Source: Chitinophaga solisilvae
GTDB taxonomy: Bacteria > Bacteroidota > Bacteroidia > Chitinophagales > Chitinophagaceae
NCBI RefSeq assembly: GCF_009928525.1
Contig: NZ_JAABOK010000002.1
Span: 620,001-684,000 of the forward strand
Direction: 5' to 3'
Length of the DNA stretch: 64,000 nucleotides
Of the stretch, positions 1 to 8,339 are shown in pieces (position 1 is the stretch's first letter; the number at the start of each line of letters is the position of its first letter). The notes under the pieces were generated by a model. That model was not told where the DNA came from and ran no database searches. It worked only from the letters and a program-made list of their open reading frames with translations. The translations under genes were made by a program, and so were the position numbers.

Positions 1-684
1 GTACTGGCAGAATGCGGCCTCAACACCGGCGATATGGAAACCTTCAGTACCGGCCTTCCTGCCGATGAACTACCCGTTATCTTCAACTGGTTGCAAAGCG
101 CACTGGTAGCCGATCGCATGGTGAACGACATACAGGTCGCCGCCAAAAGAATATCCGGACTGGTCAACGCCGTGAAAAATTTTACTTACATGGATCAGGC
201 GTCAGACAAGCAGATGGTGGACATTCATCAGGGTATCCTCAATACGCTCACCATGCTGGATTACAAAGTGAGAAAGGGAAATATCCGCATCGAAAAACGC
301 TTCGATGATACACTGCCCCGCCTGAAAGCCCTGCCCGGTGAGCTGAACCAGATATGGACCAACATCCTCGATAATGCTATCGATGCGACGGAAGTAAATA
401 AAAAAGGAAACATCACCATCGAAACAACACAGGACAGGCAATGTATTCACATCAGCATTACAGACGACGGACCGGGTATCCCGGAAGAAATCCGTTCCCG
501 TATCTTTGAACCGTTTTTTACGACAAAGGAAATCGGCAAAGGCACCGGATTAGGACTGGATATGGTGATGCAGATAGTACGCCGCCATAACGGATCGGTG
601 AAATTCACCTCTGAGCCAGGGAAAACATCGTTCCGCATCTCTTTTCATAAAGAAGAACCGGCATTGACTTCTCCCGAAAAGTAA
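1..684 (+). CDS. Sensor histidine kinase, C-terminal part (5' end outside window)
   Basis: The reading frame is open from base 1, so the gene starts upstream of the window and only about 227 residues are visible. These hold a complete HATPase_c domain: N box NILDNAIDAT near visible residue 121, G1 box DDGPGIP near 155, and G2 box GKGTGLGL near 180. The phosphoacceptor His and any sensor domain lie outside the window. The segment before the N box (KRISGLVNAVKNFTYMD) resembles the dimerisation helix of kinases that often carry a cyclic-nucleotide-binding N-terminus, but that domain cannot be seen here. The stop lies 42 bp before a response-regulator fusion gene, so the two probably form a signalling pair. 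Confidence 0.88.
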   Translation, partial: VLAECGLNTGDMETFSTGLPADELPVIFNWLQSALVADRMVNDIQVAAKRISGLVNAVKNFTYMDQASDKQMVDIHQGILNTLTMLDYKVRKGNIRIEKRFDDTLPRLKALPGELNQIWTNILDNAIDATEVNKKGNITIETTQDRQCIHISITDDGPGIPEEIRSRIFEPFFTTKEIGKGTGLGLDMVMQIVRRHNGSVKFTSEPGKTSFRISFHKEEPALTSPEK

Positions 685-726
685 TAACAAAACAGTATAG
701 ACAATTCATCATTATAATTTTCAGAA

Positions 727-2385
727 ATGGCGCTGCCCATCATTTTTACTATTGACGACGACCGACAGGTGTTGAATGCCATTACCCAGGACCTCAAATC
801 CTATTACAGGAAAGAGTACCGGGTACTCAGTACCATATCCGCAGACGAAGCGCTGAAAAGCCTGATAACACTGAAGAACAAGGGAGAAATGGTTGCGGCC
901 TTCATCTCCGATCAGCGCATGCCCGAAATGGAAGGCGTTGACTTCCTGCAGCAGGCCATGGAAATTTATCCTGATGCAAAACGGGTATTGCTGACTGCCT
1001 ATTCAGATACCAACGCTGCTATTAAGGCTATCAATGAAATCAGCCTCGACTACTACCTCATGAAACCCTGGGACCCGCCGGAAGAAAAACTCTACCCGGT
1101 GCTGAATGAACTGCTCAACGAGTTCCAGAATAAATATCATCCTGACTTCACCGGTATTAAGGTGCTCGGATACAGTTTCTCTTCAAAGTCGCACCAGATC
1201 AAGGAATTCCTGGCCAGCAACCTGGTGCCCTACCAGTCGGTAGAAGCTGAGTCTGAAGAAGGAAAACAGCTGATGCATAATAACCAGCTGACACCTGCCG
1301 ACCTGCCGGCGGTGATCTTTGAAAACGGCGATCTGGTGAAGATCCCTGCTATCATTGATATTGCCGCGCGCATAGGATTGAATCCGACAGTGAAAAACGA
1401 TATCTATGATGTCGTGATTATCGGCGCAGGGCCCGCCGGACTGGCAGCGGCTGTATACGGCGCATCAGAAGGACTGCGTACGCTGCTGATCGAAAGATAT
1501 GCTCCCGGCGGCCAGGCAGGTACCAGCTCCCGCATCGAAAATTATCTCGGCTTCCCGACAGGACTGAGCGGCGCAGAACTGACGCGCCGGGCCATCGCAC
1601 AGGCTACCCGCTTCGGCACAGAGTTCCTCTCTCCGCATGCAGTGAAGGAAATAAAACTGAAAGCCAGCTATAAAATTGTTTGCCTGGAAAATGGTACTGA
1701 GATAAATACCCGCGCAGTGGTAGTGACTACCGGCGTTGACTATCGTCGCCTGGAAACCGCCGGGATAGAACAGTTCACCGGTGCGGGCATCTACTACGGC
1801 GCCGCCAATACCGAAGCAGCCTCCTGTAAGGATAAACATGTGTATGTGCTGGGTGGCGGCAATTCCGCCGGACAGGCAGCCATGTATCTCTCCAAATTTG
1901 CAAAGGAAGTGTTTATCATCATCCGCAAGGAAGACCTCACCGCTACCATGTCTGCCTACCTGATAGACCAGATCAAGGGTACCTCCAACATCTCGCTGAT
2001 AAGCCGGAGTGAAATCGTGGAAGCCTCCGGTAACGACCGCCTGGAAGCCATGAAGATCCAGGATATGAACACCGGCAACATCCGGGAAGTACCGGCAGAT
2101 GCCCTGTATATCTTCATCGGCGCCCGCCCGTATACAGACTGGCTGGGAGATCTTATCCTGAAAGATAGTAAAGGCTTTGTGCAGACCGGCCGTGAGATGA
2201 GCAGCATGGAAAATTTCGGTAAGCTCTGGAAACTGCAACGCGAACCATACCTGCTGGAAACCAGCTGCCCCGGCATATTTGCCGCCGGCGACGTGCGCTC
2301 CGGCGCTATGAGCCGTGTAGCCTCCGCCGTTGGAGAAGGCTCCATGAGCATCAGCCTCGTGCATAAATATCTTGCTGAACTCTAA
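727..2385 (+). CDS. Fused response regulator / thioredoxin-reductase-like flavoprotein
   Basis: The 552-residue protein has three parts. Residues 1-130 are a receiver domain with acidic D10-D12, phosphoacceptor D62 in SDQRMPEMEG, and K113. Residues 143-218 look like a thioredoxin/glutaredoxin-type fold. Residues 227-552 are a TrxB-like FAD/NAD(P)H module, with GAGPAG at 233-238, PGGQAGTSSRIENYLG, and GGGNSAG at 376-382. The redox CxxC expected just before the NAD(P)H motif is replaced by YGAA (357-360), so classic thioredoxin reduction by that site is unlikely. It is flanked by a histidine kinase and a UBP zinc finger, a trio that recurs in bacteria. The output is probably redox-linked signalling; the true substrate is unknown. 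Confidence 0.88.
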   Translation: MALPIIFTIDDDRQVLNAITQDLKSYYRKEYRVLSTISADEALKSLITLKNKGEMVAAFISDQRMPEMEGVDFLQQAMEIYPDAKRVLLTAYSDTNAAIKAINEISLDYYLMKPWDPPEEKLYPVLNELLNEFQNKYHPDFTGIKVLGYSFSSKSHQIKEFLASNLVPYQSVEAESEEGKQLMHNNQLTPADLPAVIFENGDLVKIPAIIDIAARIGLNPTVKNDIYDVVIIGAGPAGLAAAVYGASEGLRTLLIERYAPGGQAGTSSRIENYLGFPTGLSGAELTRRAIAQATRFGTEFLSPHAVKEIKLKASYKIVCLENGTEINTRAVVVTTGVDYRRLETAGIEQFTGAGIYYGAANTEAASCKDKHVYVLGGGNSAGQAAMYLSKFAKEVFIIIRKEDLTATMSAYLIDQIKGTSNISLISRSEIVEASGNDRLEAMKIQDMNTGNIREVPADALYIFIGARPYTDWLGDLILKDSKGFVQTGREMSSMENFGKLWKLQREPYLLETSCPGIFAAGDVRSGAMSRVASAVGEGSMSISLVHKYLAEL

Positions 2386-2396
2386 ATATATTCTCT

Positions 2397-2660
2397 ATGG
2401 CATTATGTACCCACCTGCAGGCCATCACTGCAATAAAAGAGGCAAAAGCATACGTTTGTGAAGAATGCGTAAAACAGAACGGTACCTGGCTACACCTGCG
2501 TACCTGCCAGACCTGCGGCGCAACACTCTGCTGCGACGACTCGCCCTCCAGACACATGACGCAGCACTATCATGCTACCGACCATCCGGTGGTATCCTCC
2601 GCCGAACCCGGCGAACAGTGGCTTTGGTGCTATAAGGACGGGACGTTTGCAGAATACTGA
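2397..2660 (+). CDS. UBP-type zinc finger protein
   Basis: The 87-residue protein is almost entirely a zf-UBP domain. It has a C-x2-C pair in VCEEC, a second in CQTCG, CCDD further on, and the His cluster SRHMTQHYHATDHP, followed by WLWCYKDG. In eukaryotes this fold binds the free ubiquitin C-terminus; in bacteria the ligand is not established. It begins 11 bp after the fused response regulator/flavoprotein gene and ends at a long inverted repeat, so it is probably the last gene of that operon. It may be a protein-protein adaptor for the neighbouring signalling flavoprotein, which is inference. Confidence 0.85.
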   Translation: MALCTHLQAITAIKEAKAYVCEECVKQNGTWLHLRTCQTCGATLCCDDSPSRHMTQHYHATDHPVVSSAEPGEQWLWCYKDGTFAEY

Positions 2661-2670
2661 TTGTTCAGGA

Positions 2671-2812
2671 ATTACGAATTGCGAATTGCGAATTACGAAT
2701 GTAGCCCGAAGATAAAAGCGAATACCGAAGCAATTACTTAGAAGTATATCGCTTCGGTCTTCGCTTTTATCTTCGGGCTACATTCGTAATTCGCAATTCG
2801 TAATTCGTAATT
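2671..2812. repeat. Long inverted repeat, type A (AATTACGAATT arms)
   Basis: About 142 bp forms a near-perfect palindrome. The outer arms are tandem variants of ATTACGAATTGCGAATT. The inner arms (GTAGCCCGAAGATAAAAGCGAA and its complement) are specific to this locus, around a short loop near 2735-2748. It fills the space between two convergent genes and overlaps the stop codon of the minus-strand gene. Transcribed from either side it would fold into a stem of over 50 bp, so it may end transcription in both directions. Similar outer arms occur at 7965 and 47911. Confidence 0.9.
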
Positions 2813-4205
2813 ATCTCTTCCTATAACCATTATTTCCGATCGCCGAACCCGCCATCGGCTGATAATAATTATTCGGATCTACGCCGGCAGCTTCAAGGTT
2901 GGGCATTTTGGCGTTGGCGCCTTCGGTGAATACGCCGCCGCCTTCCGTGTAGATGTAGGCGGAGGGTACAAGTGCGCCGCCGGTAATGCGGGGTGCAATG
3001 AGGGCATTGCCGCTGATGACAACAGGTTTGGTCATGCCGCGGTAGCCGTTGAGCCGGATGGCTACGCCGGAAAGCCGCGCAATGGTATTGTTGGTGATCT
3101 GTACATTGGCGCCCGCTGTGCCGCGCATGCTGATGCCGTCATGATCAATATTGTCCGAGAGCAGGTTGTTGTTGATGATGTGGGTAGCGCCGTTTTCGCC
3201 GGAACCGTAGAACTGAATCAGTTCTCCCCATCCTTTCTGAACAATGTTGTCGTGCACATTGGTATTGAGCGTGCGTCCGCCGATGAGGATGCCGCCGCAG
3301 TGCGACGGATTTTTCTGGTTACCCCAGTTGGTAACGGTATTGTTATATACTTCCAGTTTATCGATGGCGGATGTCTGTATGCCGTCAGCACCACCGTTCT
3401 GTACGATGTTGTTATATATTTTTACATTGTACCAGAGAATGGGTTGCGTGTATTCCTGCCCGGGTGTGAAGGTAGACGGATCTCCGTAATAGGAGAGGTT
3501 GGTGCTCAGGTTGAAGTAGGTGGCGGTGTGGCCGATATACATCCCTTCATTCCAGGTGCCGTCTATCAGTACATCGTGGATGTAGAGATTTTCGATGCGG
3601 GCATTGGGGTAGTAGGTGCTGGGATCTCCTTTTACAGGATCTGTTTTGGCCCATATGCCGGTACCGCCGTTTTTGATGGTCATGTTGCGCACTTCAAAGT
3701 TATCTGACTTCCGGCCGATGGTCAGATCCATATAGGCCTGCCTGCCTGGCTTCACGGAGCCGTTGATGATAAACTCTGATTTTGAATTTTCACTGCCCAC
3801 ACGGATATACCTGCAGTTGTTGAATGCCAGTGCTGTAGCCCATGAGCCGCTGTCCCATTCAGTATTTCCTATAGTTGTTACCGTGCCTTTGAGATTGCGT
3901 ACGGTAATGGGAGCACCGGGCTTACCGATGAGATTTTCGATGTAGATAGCGGTAAAGTCTCCTTTTAGATTGATTACATCGCCGGGCTTGTAGATGTTGG
4001 TTTTCTCTATAACCAGACGACCGTATCTGTCCGGCGCCAGTGTGTATTCCTTTCCTTTTACCGGGGGCGTGATAACTACGCTGGTGTCAGGGTTCACAGG
4101 CGGCGGCGTAACCATTTCATTAAGGTCTTTCTTACAGCTCTCCAGGGTGAAAAAAAGAGCCGCGACGATTGAGATCAATGTCATGTTGATGTAGTGCTTT
4201 TTCAT
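2811..4205 (-). CDS. Right-handed beta-helix surface lipoprotein
   Basis: I chose the ATG at 4205, giving 464 aa, because it follows AAGAAAG on the minus strand and starts a good type II signal peptide with lipobox LESC. A proline/threonine linker (TPPPVNPDTSVVITPP) follows. The rest contains many parallel beta-helix turns with N-ladder motifs such as IKNGGTGIWA, IYNNIVQNGGADGIQT, VYNNTVTNWG, IINNNLLSDN and ITNNTIARLSG. This fold is typical of pectate lyases, other polysaccharide lyases and epimerases. No family-specific catalytic set can be named, so the substrate is unknown, although a cell-surface glycan role is plausible next to a sialidase. Confidence 0.8.
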   Translation of the reverse strand: MKKHYINMTLISIVAALFFTLESCKKDLNEMVTPPPVNPDTSVVITPPVKGKEYTLAPDRYGRLVIEKTNIYKPGDVINLKGDFTAIYIENLIGKPGAPITVRNLKGTVTTIGNTEWDSGSWATALAFNNCRYIRVGSENSKSEFIINGSVKPGRQAYMDLTIGRKSDNFEVRNMTIKNGGTGIWAKTDPVKGDPSTYYPNARIENLYIHDVLIDGTWNEGMYIGHTATYFNLSTNLSYYGDPSTFTPGQEYTQPILWYNVKIYNNIVQNGGADGIQTSAIDKLEVYNNTVTNWGNQKNPSHCGGILIGGRTLNTNVHDNIVQKGWGELIQFYGSGENGATHIINNNLLSDNIDHDGISMRGTAGANVQITNNTIARLSGVAIRLNGYRGMTKPVVISGNALIAPRITGGALVPSAYIYTEGGGVFTEGANAKMPNLEAAGVDPNNYYQPMAGSAIGNNGYRKR

Positions 4206-4580
4206 GGTCTTTCTTGTTATATGGCGCAAACTTTTTGCAGGGTATGGTTCCTAACAGTGTTTGCAAATATTGATATTTTTAAATAGAATCCAAGTACCGG
4301 ACAGATCGGGGTAATGCCGTGTTTTTAGTTAGCCATTCTTCAGGGATAAACGTTTAATTTTTCAGCTGGTGCAACCGGTTGCTGACAGCTCTGCCATTCG
4401 CTTGCTGGTGCTGAAATACAGGAGCTGTCTATTTATGTTATATAAATATAATGTATTTTTAAACTATATATATAAATTTTTTTTATTTTTTTGTTAAGAA
4501 TATTGGAAGACAATCAACTGCATATTGCATGAGCGGTTTTCAATAGTTATCTTACCACAGTTATTACAACCGGCCATCTT
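4206..4580. other. Divergent intergenic region, AT-rich
   Basis: No gene is seen in these 375 bases. They separate the divergent beta-helix lipoprotein and sialidase genes and must hold both promoters. The stretch at 4437-4500 is extremely AT-rich, with TATAAATATAATG followed by runs of T. I found no clean TTTG/TAnnTTTG pair for either gene. Confidence 0.5.
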
Positions 4581-5756
4581 ATGAAACGCCTTATTGCTGC
4601 AGTTATCATCACCATTACCGCCACTTTACATGCGTTGGCGCAACAGGAAACAATACCGGTATTTACAGCCGGTACCGAAGGATATAAATCATTCCGTATT
4701 CCCGCATTGATAGGTTTACCTGACGGCAGCCTGCTGGCTTTTGCGGAAGGGCGCGTGAACGGCGCGGGTGATTTCGGTAACATCGATCTGGTCATGAAAA
4801 AAAGCCGGGACCACGGAAAAACCTGGTCACCATTACAGGTAGTGGCAGAATATGGTGATCTGCAGCTCAGCAATCCCGGACCAGTAGTAGATCTTACAGA
4901 TCCCGCCTTCCCGGCAGGGAGGGTATTCCTGTTTTATAATACGGGCAACAATCATGAGACGGAAACGCTGAAAGGCAACGGTGTAAAGCATTGCATGTAT
5001 ATCGTTTCGGCCGACGGCGGAAATACCTGGGGCAAGCCGGTGGATATTACCCTGCAGGTACATAAACCCAGACAACCGCAGGAAGACCCCGCATTTAATT
5101 TTGCGGAAGACTGGCGCTACTATGCCAACACGCCAGGGCATGTGATGCAGTTCCGGGAAGGAAAATATAAAGGACGCATTTTTGTGGCTGCCAATCATAC
5201 TGCCGGCGAACCCGTACCACATGCGGAACATTACGTTGCGCATGGTTATTATACCGATGATCATGGTAAAACATTTCACCTCGGCAACAACATCACTTTC
5301 CGCGGCAGCAACGAATCGATGGCCGCCGAATTATCCGGCAGCCGCCTGATGATGAACAGCCGTAATCAGAAAGGTGATGTGCGTGAACGTATCGTCTCCG
5401 TCAGCAGCGATGGCGGCGCCACCTGGGATACCACCTGGTTCGAACACCAGCTGCCCGATGCTGTATGCCAGGGAAGTATACTGACTATCGGAAAAAGAAA
5501 AGGAAAGAATATTCTCGCCGTCTGCAATGCTGCCGACCCGCACAGCAGAAATAATCTTACCCTGCGCATCAGCTATGACGACGGCCGTACCTGGCCCCGC
5601 AGTCAGGTAATATATAAGGGCGGCGGACAAACAAATCCCCGTTACAGTTACGCTGCCTACTCCGATATGACTGTTACCGGTAAGCAGAAGATAGGCCTGA
5701 TCTATGAAAAAGATAATTATAGCTCCATCGTATTCACTACCGTCCACTGGAAATGA
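4581..5756 (+). CDS. Secreted exo-alpha-sialidase (BNR/Asp-box)
   Basis: The 391-residue protein starts with a signal peptide (MKRLIAAVIITITATLHALAQQ). The sialidase hallmark FRIP lies at residues 38-41 and supplies the first Arg of the catalytic triad. Four Asp boxes follow: SRDHGKTW (75-82), SADGGNTW (143-150), SSDGGATW and SYDDGRTW. An acidic AEGR segment follows FRIP, and YEKDNYSSIVF near the C-terminus carries the usual Tyr/Glu region. The family (GH33) hydrolyses terminal sialic acids from glycoconjugates in the periplasm or outside the cell. No sialic-acid transport or catabolism genes are visible nearby, so the product is either scavenged through distant genes or used to unmask glycans. 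Confidence 0.88.
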   Translation: MKRLIAAVIITITATLHALAQQETIPVFTAGTEGYKSFRIPALIGLPDGSLLAFAEGRVNGAGDFGNIDLVMKKSRDHGKTWSPLQVVAEYGDLQLSNPGPVVDLTDPAFPAGRVFLFYNTGNNHETETLKGNGVKHCMYIVSADGGNTWGKPVDITLQVHKPRQPQEDPAFNFAEDWRYYANTPGHVMQFREGKYKGRIFVAANHTAGEPVPHAEHYVAHGYYTDDHGKTFHLGNNITFRGSNESMAAELSGSRLMMNSRNQKGDVRERIVSVSSDGGATWDTTWFEHQLPDAVCQGSILTIGKRKGKNILAVCNAADPHSRNNLTLRISYDDGRTWPRSQVIYKGGGQTNPRYSYAAYSDMTVTGKQKIGLIYEKDNYSSIVFTTVHWK

Positions 5757-6043
5757 TACGGCTGTAATCCTCGCCAGATCTAAGCTGTACCCTGCGTCAG
5801 CAGCGCTGACCAATGAACCAGTCCCTTTTCTTCTCCGAACAACCGTTGACGGTTTACTCACCTTGCCGTCGTCGGGAATGTCAGGAAGAAGATAACAGTA
5901 AAGGTTAAACGTACTTGGAACGTATTGCTGAAGTCCAATGTCAGCGAGCCGGAAACAACTCACCGCACTGATGCGGAGGGCTGCCTGTTTACAGCTATCA
6001 GCTCGTGCACATAATTTCGTATCTTAGGAAGAGATATTATACC

Positions 6044-6610
6044 ATGATCCTACTATACAGATATATCAGCAGTTGTCTGCTGACAGTACTGTTCCTGCAA
6101 CCTCTTCAGGCACAGGTATCGCATGCGCAGGCGAAAGTTATAGCCGCCATCCGCAGGGAGGTGGGCAGGATAAGCCGGGACACTGCCGTTATCAGGGTAA
6201 CCGTTAGCAACGAAGAGGTGACGCCGCCTGTCACAGAAGGAGGCGTTAAAATAACAGGATTCTATAAAAAAAATAAAATAGTGAAGATCAACCGCTGGAC
6301 TGGCATGTACCACGGTAACGAGAGCTTTGATTATTATTTTAAAGATAACCAGTTAATCTATGTACATGAACTGTACTGGGCTTTTCCGCCAGACAGTACC
6401 GGGAAGGGCCTGAATTACCGCCGCGCGGACAGGGCCTTTGAAGGCATGTATTATTTTCAGGCCGGTAAAATTTATGATTACATCACTACCGGGCATAACC
6501 GTTTCGAAAATGATGAGCTGGACCCCGGTCTGATACTGCTGGAAGAAGCCGGTGAATGTGTGCGGCTGTTAGAGAAAAAGCAGCAGCAGAACAGGGCCGT
6601 GCAAAAATAA
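6044..6610 (+). CDS. Secreted hypothetical protein
   Basis: I prefer the ATG at 6044 over the one at 6005 because it begins a signal peptide directly (MILLYRYISSCLLTVLFLQPLQAQ), giving 188 aa. TATCTTAG at about 6021 resembles a -7 box and would fall inside the longer version. The mature part is rich in Tyr, Arg and Glu, with the repeated look FDYYFKDNQLIYVHELYW and a lysine/glutamine-rich C-terminus. I recognise no family. The protein is probably periplasmic or outer-membrane associated. It converges on the SDR gene with only a 3-bp gap, so their 3' ends may share termination signals. Confidence 0.65.
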   Translation: MILLYRYISSCLLTVLFLQPLQAQVSHAQAKVIAAIRREVGRISRDTAVIRVTVSNEEVTPPVTEGGVKITGFYKKNKIVKINRWTGMYHGNESFDYYFKDNQLIYVHELYWAFPPDSTGKGLNYRRADRAFEGMYYFQAGKIYDYITTGHNRFENDELDPGLILLEEAGECVRLLEKKQQQNRAVQK

Positions 6611-6613
6611 ATA

Positions 6614-7414
6614 CTATATCTGAAAATGATTGCTGACCATTTTTTCGTAGGTGCGTGCAGGTAATATCTTCTTCAGCAGTACAGAAAACTTCTCCAGCGG
6701 CTTTCCGATGCGGTACATCCGTTTTACCCGCGGCTGCTGAATAATCTTCTCTATCAATGGTGCAAACACCTCTGTTGACATGCCTTTGCTTACGCTGTCA
6801 TGCACAATACGCATACACCGCTCCCAGCTGTTTTTATAAACAGAACCGGCAGGTAAGGTGGTGGTGATGCGGTTGGCGTTAATATCCGTATTAAATCCGC
6901 CGGGCTGCACATAGCATGCCTGTACGCCATAAGGCGCCAGCTCCGTGCGCATAGCTTCTGTAAGCCGGTCAACGGCCGCTTTGCTGGCGCTGTAGGCCGC
7001 CCGGTAAGGTAATCCGTTTTCGCTGGCAATAGAACTGATGTTGATGACCAGCCCCGATTGCTGCCGGCGCATAAACGGTAATACCGCCTGCGTGGTACGC
7101 AACAGACCCATTACGTTGGTATCGAAAACCCTGGAAACATCTGTCAGAGAAAGGTTTTCCACCGGCCCGGCCAGTCCCAGGCCCGCATTGTTAATCAGTA
7201 CGTCTATACGTCCCTGCTCATCAATAATAGTCTGTACCGCCTGCCGGATGCTGTCTTCCCGGCTCACATCCATCTGCAGCGTATGGAAGGTATGGCCTTC
7301 CGGTTGTATATTCCGGGAAACACCATAAACCGTGTATCCCCTGGAAGTCAGGTACGTGGCTATGGAAGCGCCAAGGCCGGTAGATGCACCGGTGACAAGA
7401 ATAACTTTTGACAT
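6614..7414 (-). CDS. SDR family NAD(P)-dependent oxidoreductase
   Basis: This 266-residue classical short-chain dehydrogenase has the cofactor motif TGASTGLG at residues 7-14, NNAG near residue 77, the catalytic Ser in INISSIASENG, and YSASK (Tyr-x3-Lys) in YRAAYSASKAAVDRL. PGGF follows, as in the family. The C-terminal LLKKILPARTYEKMV region is common in SDRs annotated as short-chain oxidoreductases of unknown substrate. On the minus strand TATCTTCG lies about 25 bp upstream and may be the -7 box. The substrate cannot be read from sequence. Confidence 0.88.
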   Translation of the reverse strand: MSKVILVTGASTGLGASIATYLTSRGYTVYGVSRNIQPEGHTFHTLQMDVSREDSIRQAVQTIIDEQGRIDVLINNAGLGLAGPVENLSLTDVSRVFDTNVMGLLRTTQAVLPFMRRQQSGLVINISSIASENGLPYRAAYSASKAAVDRLTEAMRTELAPYGVQACYVQPGGFNTDINANRITTTLPAGSVYKNSWERCMRIVHDSVSKGMSTEVFAPLIEKIIQQPRVKRMYRIGKPLEKFSVLLKKILPARTYEKMVSNHFQI

Positions 7415-7516
7415 GTGAGAATGTTAATGGAGGCCGAAGATAGAGAAAAAACCTGCATCTGGGGAAATGACGGGAAAAGCATAATTTTGCCCCGTTAAAA
7501 TTATGTCAGCCTGAGT

Positions 7517-7966
7517 ATGCAGCAGAACAAATGTCCCAATTGCGGCGCCACTATTTTTTCTATACCTCCGGTCGCCAAAGATCAGCTGAAAGTAAATGTT
7601 GACTGCGAATATTGCGGTTCTCAGTTCACCATTTCCAACCCCGCCTACAGGCCGGAACCGGTAGTAAATACTACCATCAACACCTTTACCGCTACCTATA
7701 CGCATACAAATGCAGCAACACAATCCGGTAATTCAGGATGGAAAAACGCGCCCGACTGGCAGCACAAGGTAACCCGCTTCCTGGGATACTTCGTCGGATG
7801 GCTGCTGCTTCCCCTGGTTATCGGCTGCTGGATAGGCTCCTTCAGGGATCCCGCCGGCCTTCCCTACCTTGTTTCCATCATGCTCACCGGCTTTGTCTTT
7901 TTCTTCATACTGCTCGCCAGAGCCAGTTCGAGGGAACTGAGGAAGCGGAAGAATGAGGGGAGGTAA
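7517..7966 (+). CDS. Zinc-ribbon membrane protein
   Basis: The 149-residue protein opens with a zinc ribbon, CPNCG at residues 6-10 and CEYCGSQ about 25 residues later. A Thr/Asn-rich linker follows, then two hydrophobic segments, FLGYFVGWLLLPLVIGCWIG and YLVSIMLTGFVFFFILLARA, and a basic tail. It is probably anchored in the inner membrane with the ribbon in the cytoplasm. The function is unknown. TAATTTTG at 7482-7489 fits the -7 consensus. Its stop codon overlaps the first bases of a type A inverted repeat. Confidence 0.75.
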   Translation: MQQNKCPNCGATIFSIPPVAKDQLKVNVDCEYCGSQFTISNPAYRPEPVVNTTINTFTATYTHTNAATQSGNSGWKNAPDWQHKVTRFLGYFVGWLLLPLVIGCWIGSFRDPAGLPYLVSIMLTGFVFFFILLARASSRELRKRKNEGR

Positions 7967-8109
7967 TTACGAATTACGAATTGCGAATTACGAATGTAAT
8001 AGCGAAGATTTAAACGGAGATTAAAGGTGATATTCAATACTTATCACCTTTAATCTCCGTTTAAATCTTCGCTATTACATTCGTAATTCGCAATTTGTAA
8101 TTCGTAATT
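7965..8109. repeat. Long inverted repeat, type A
   Basis: This 145-bp palindrome has outer arms AATTACGAATTACGAATTGCG and inner arms of about 35 bp (starting GTAATAGCGAAGATTTAAAC) that match their complement almost perfectly around a loop near 8035. It starts inside the stop codon of the zinc-ribbon gene. The downstream gene is in the same direction, so here the element is not simply a convergent terminator. The remaining 230 bases to the metalloprotease gene hold no ORF I would support. Confidence 0.9.
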
Positions 8110-8339
8110 GTATAAAAAACCAACTGCAACCCAGTTACTTCCGCCTGCTTTACTTTTGCTCCAGAAGAATAATATGACCTGTAGCCCGTAATCTGTAACC
8201 CTGTTTCTAATCCCTGTTATCAACCAATCTGAAGTTAATAACCCGCATGCGGCAGTAGTATGTATCGTTATCTTGTGATGTTTTGGGTCGCCCCTTAATA
8301 CCGTTTGATGTAACCCTTTATAAACCCAAAAATCAGCGT

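Noticed and set aside
1465..2364. Long minus-strand open frame (299 codons) inside the flavoprotein gene
   Set aside because: It is the antisense shadow of a gene with clear receiver and TrxB motifs, its translation shows no domain, and its long run follows from GC-rich codon usage.
4437..4500. Replication origin or DnaA-box cluster in the AT-rich stretch
   Set aside because: No TTATCCACA-type boxes were found; the AT-richness is explained by divergent promoters.
5757..6043. Possible degraded gene between the sialidase and the 6044 gene
   Set aside because: The open frames here are shadows or run into the sialidase; no protein motif was seen.
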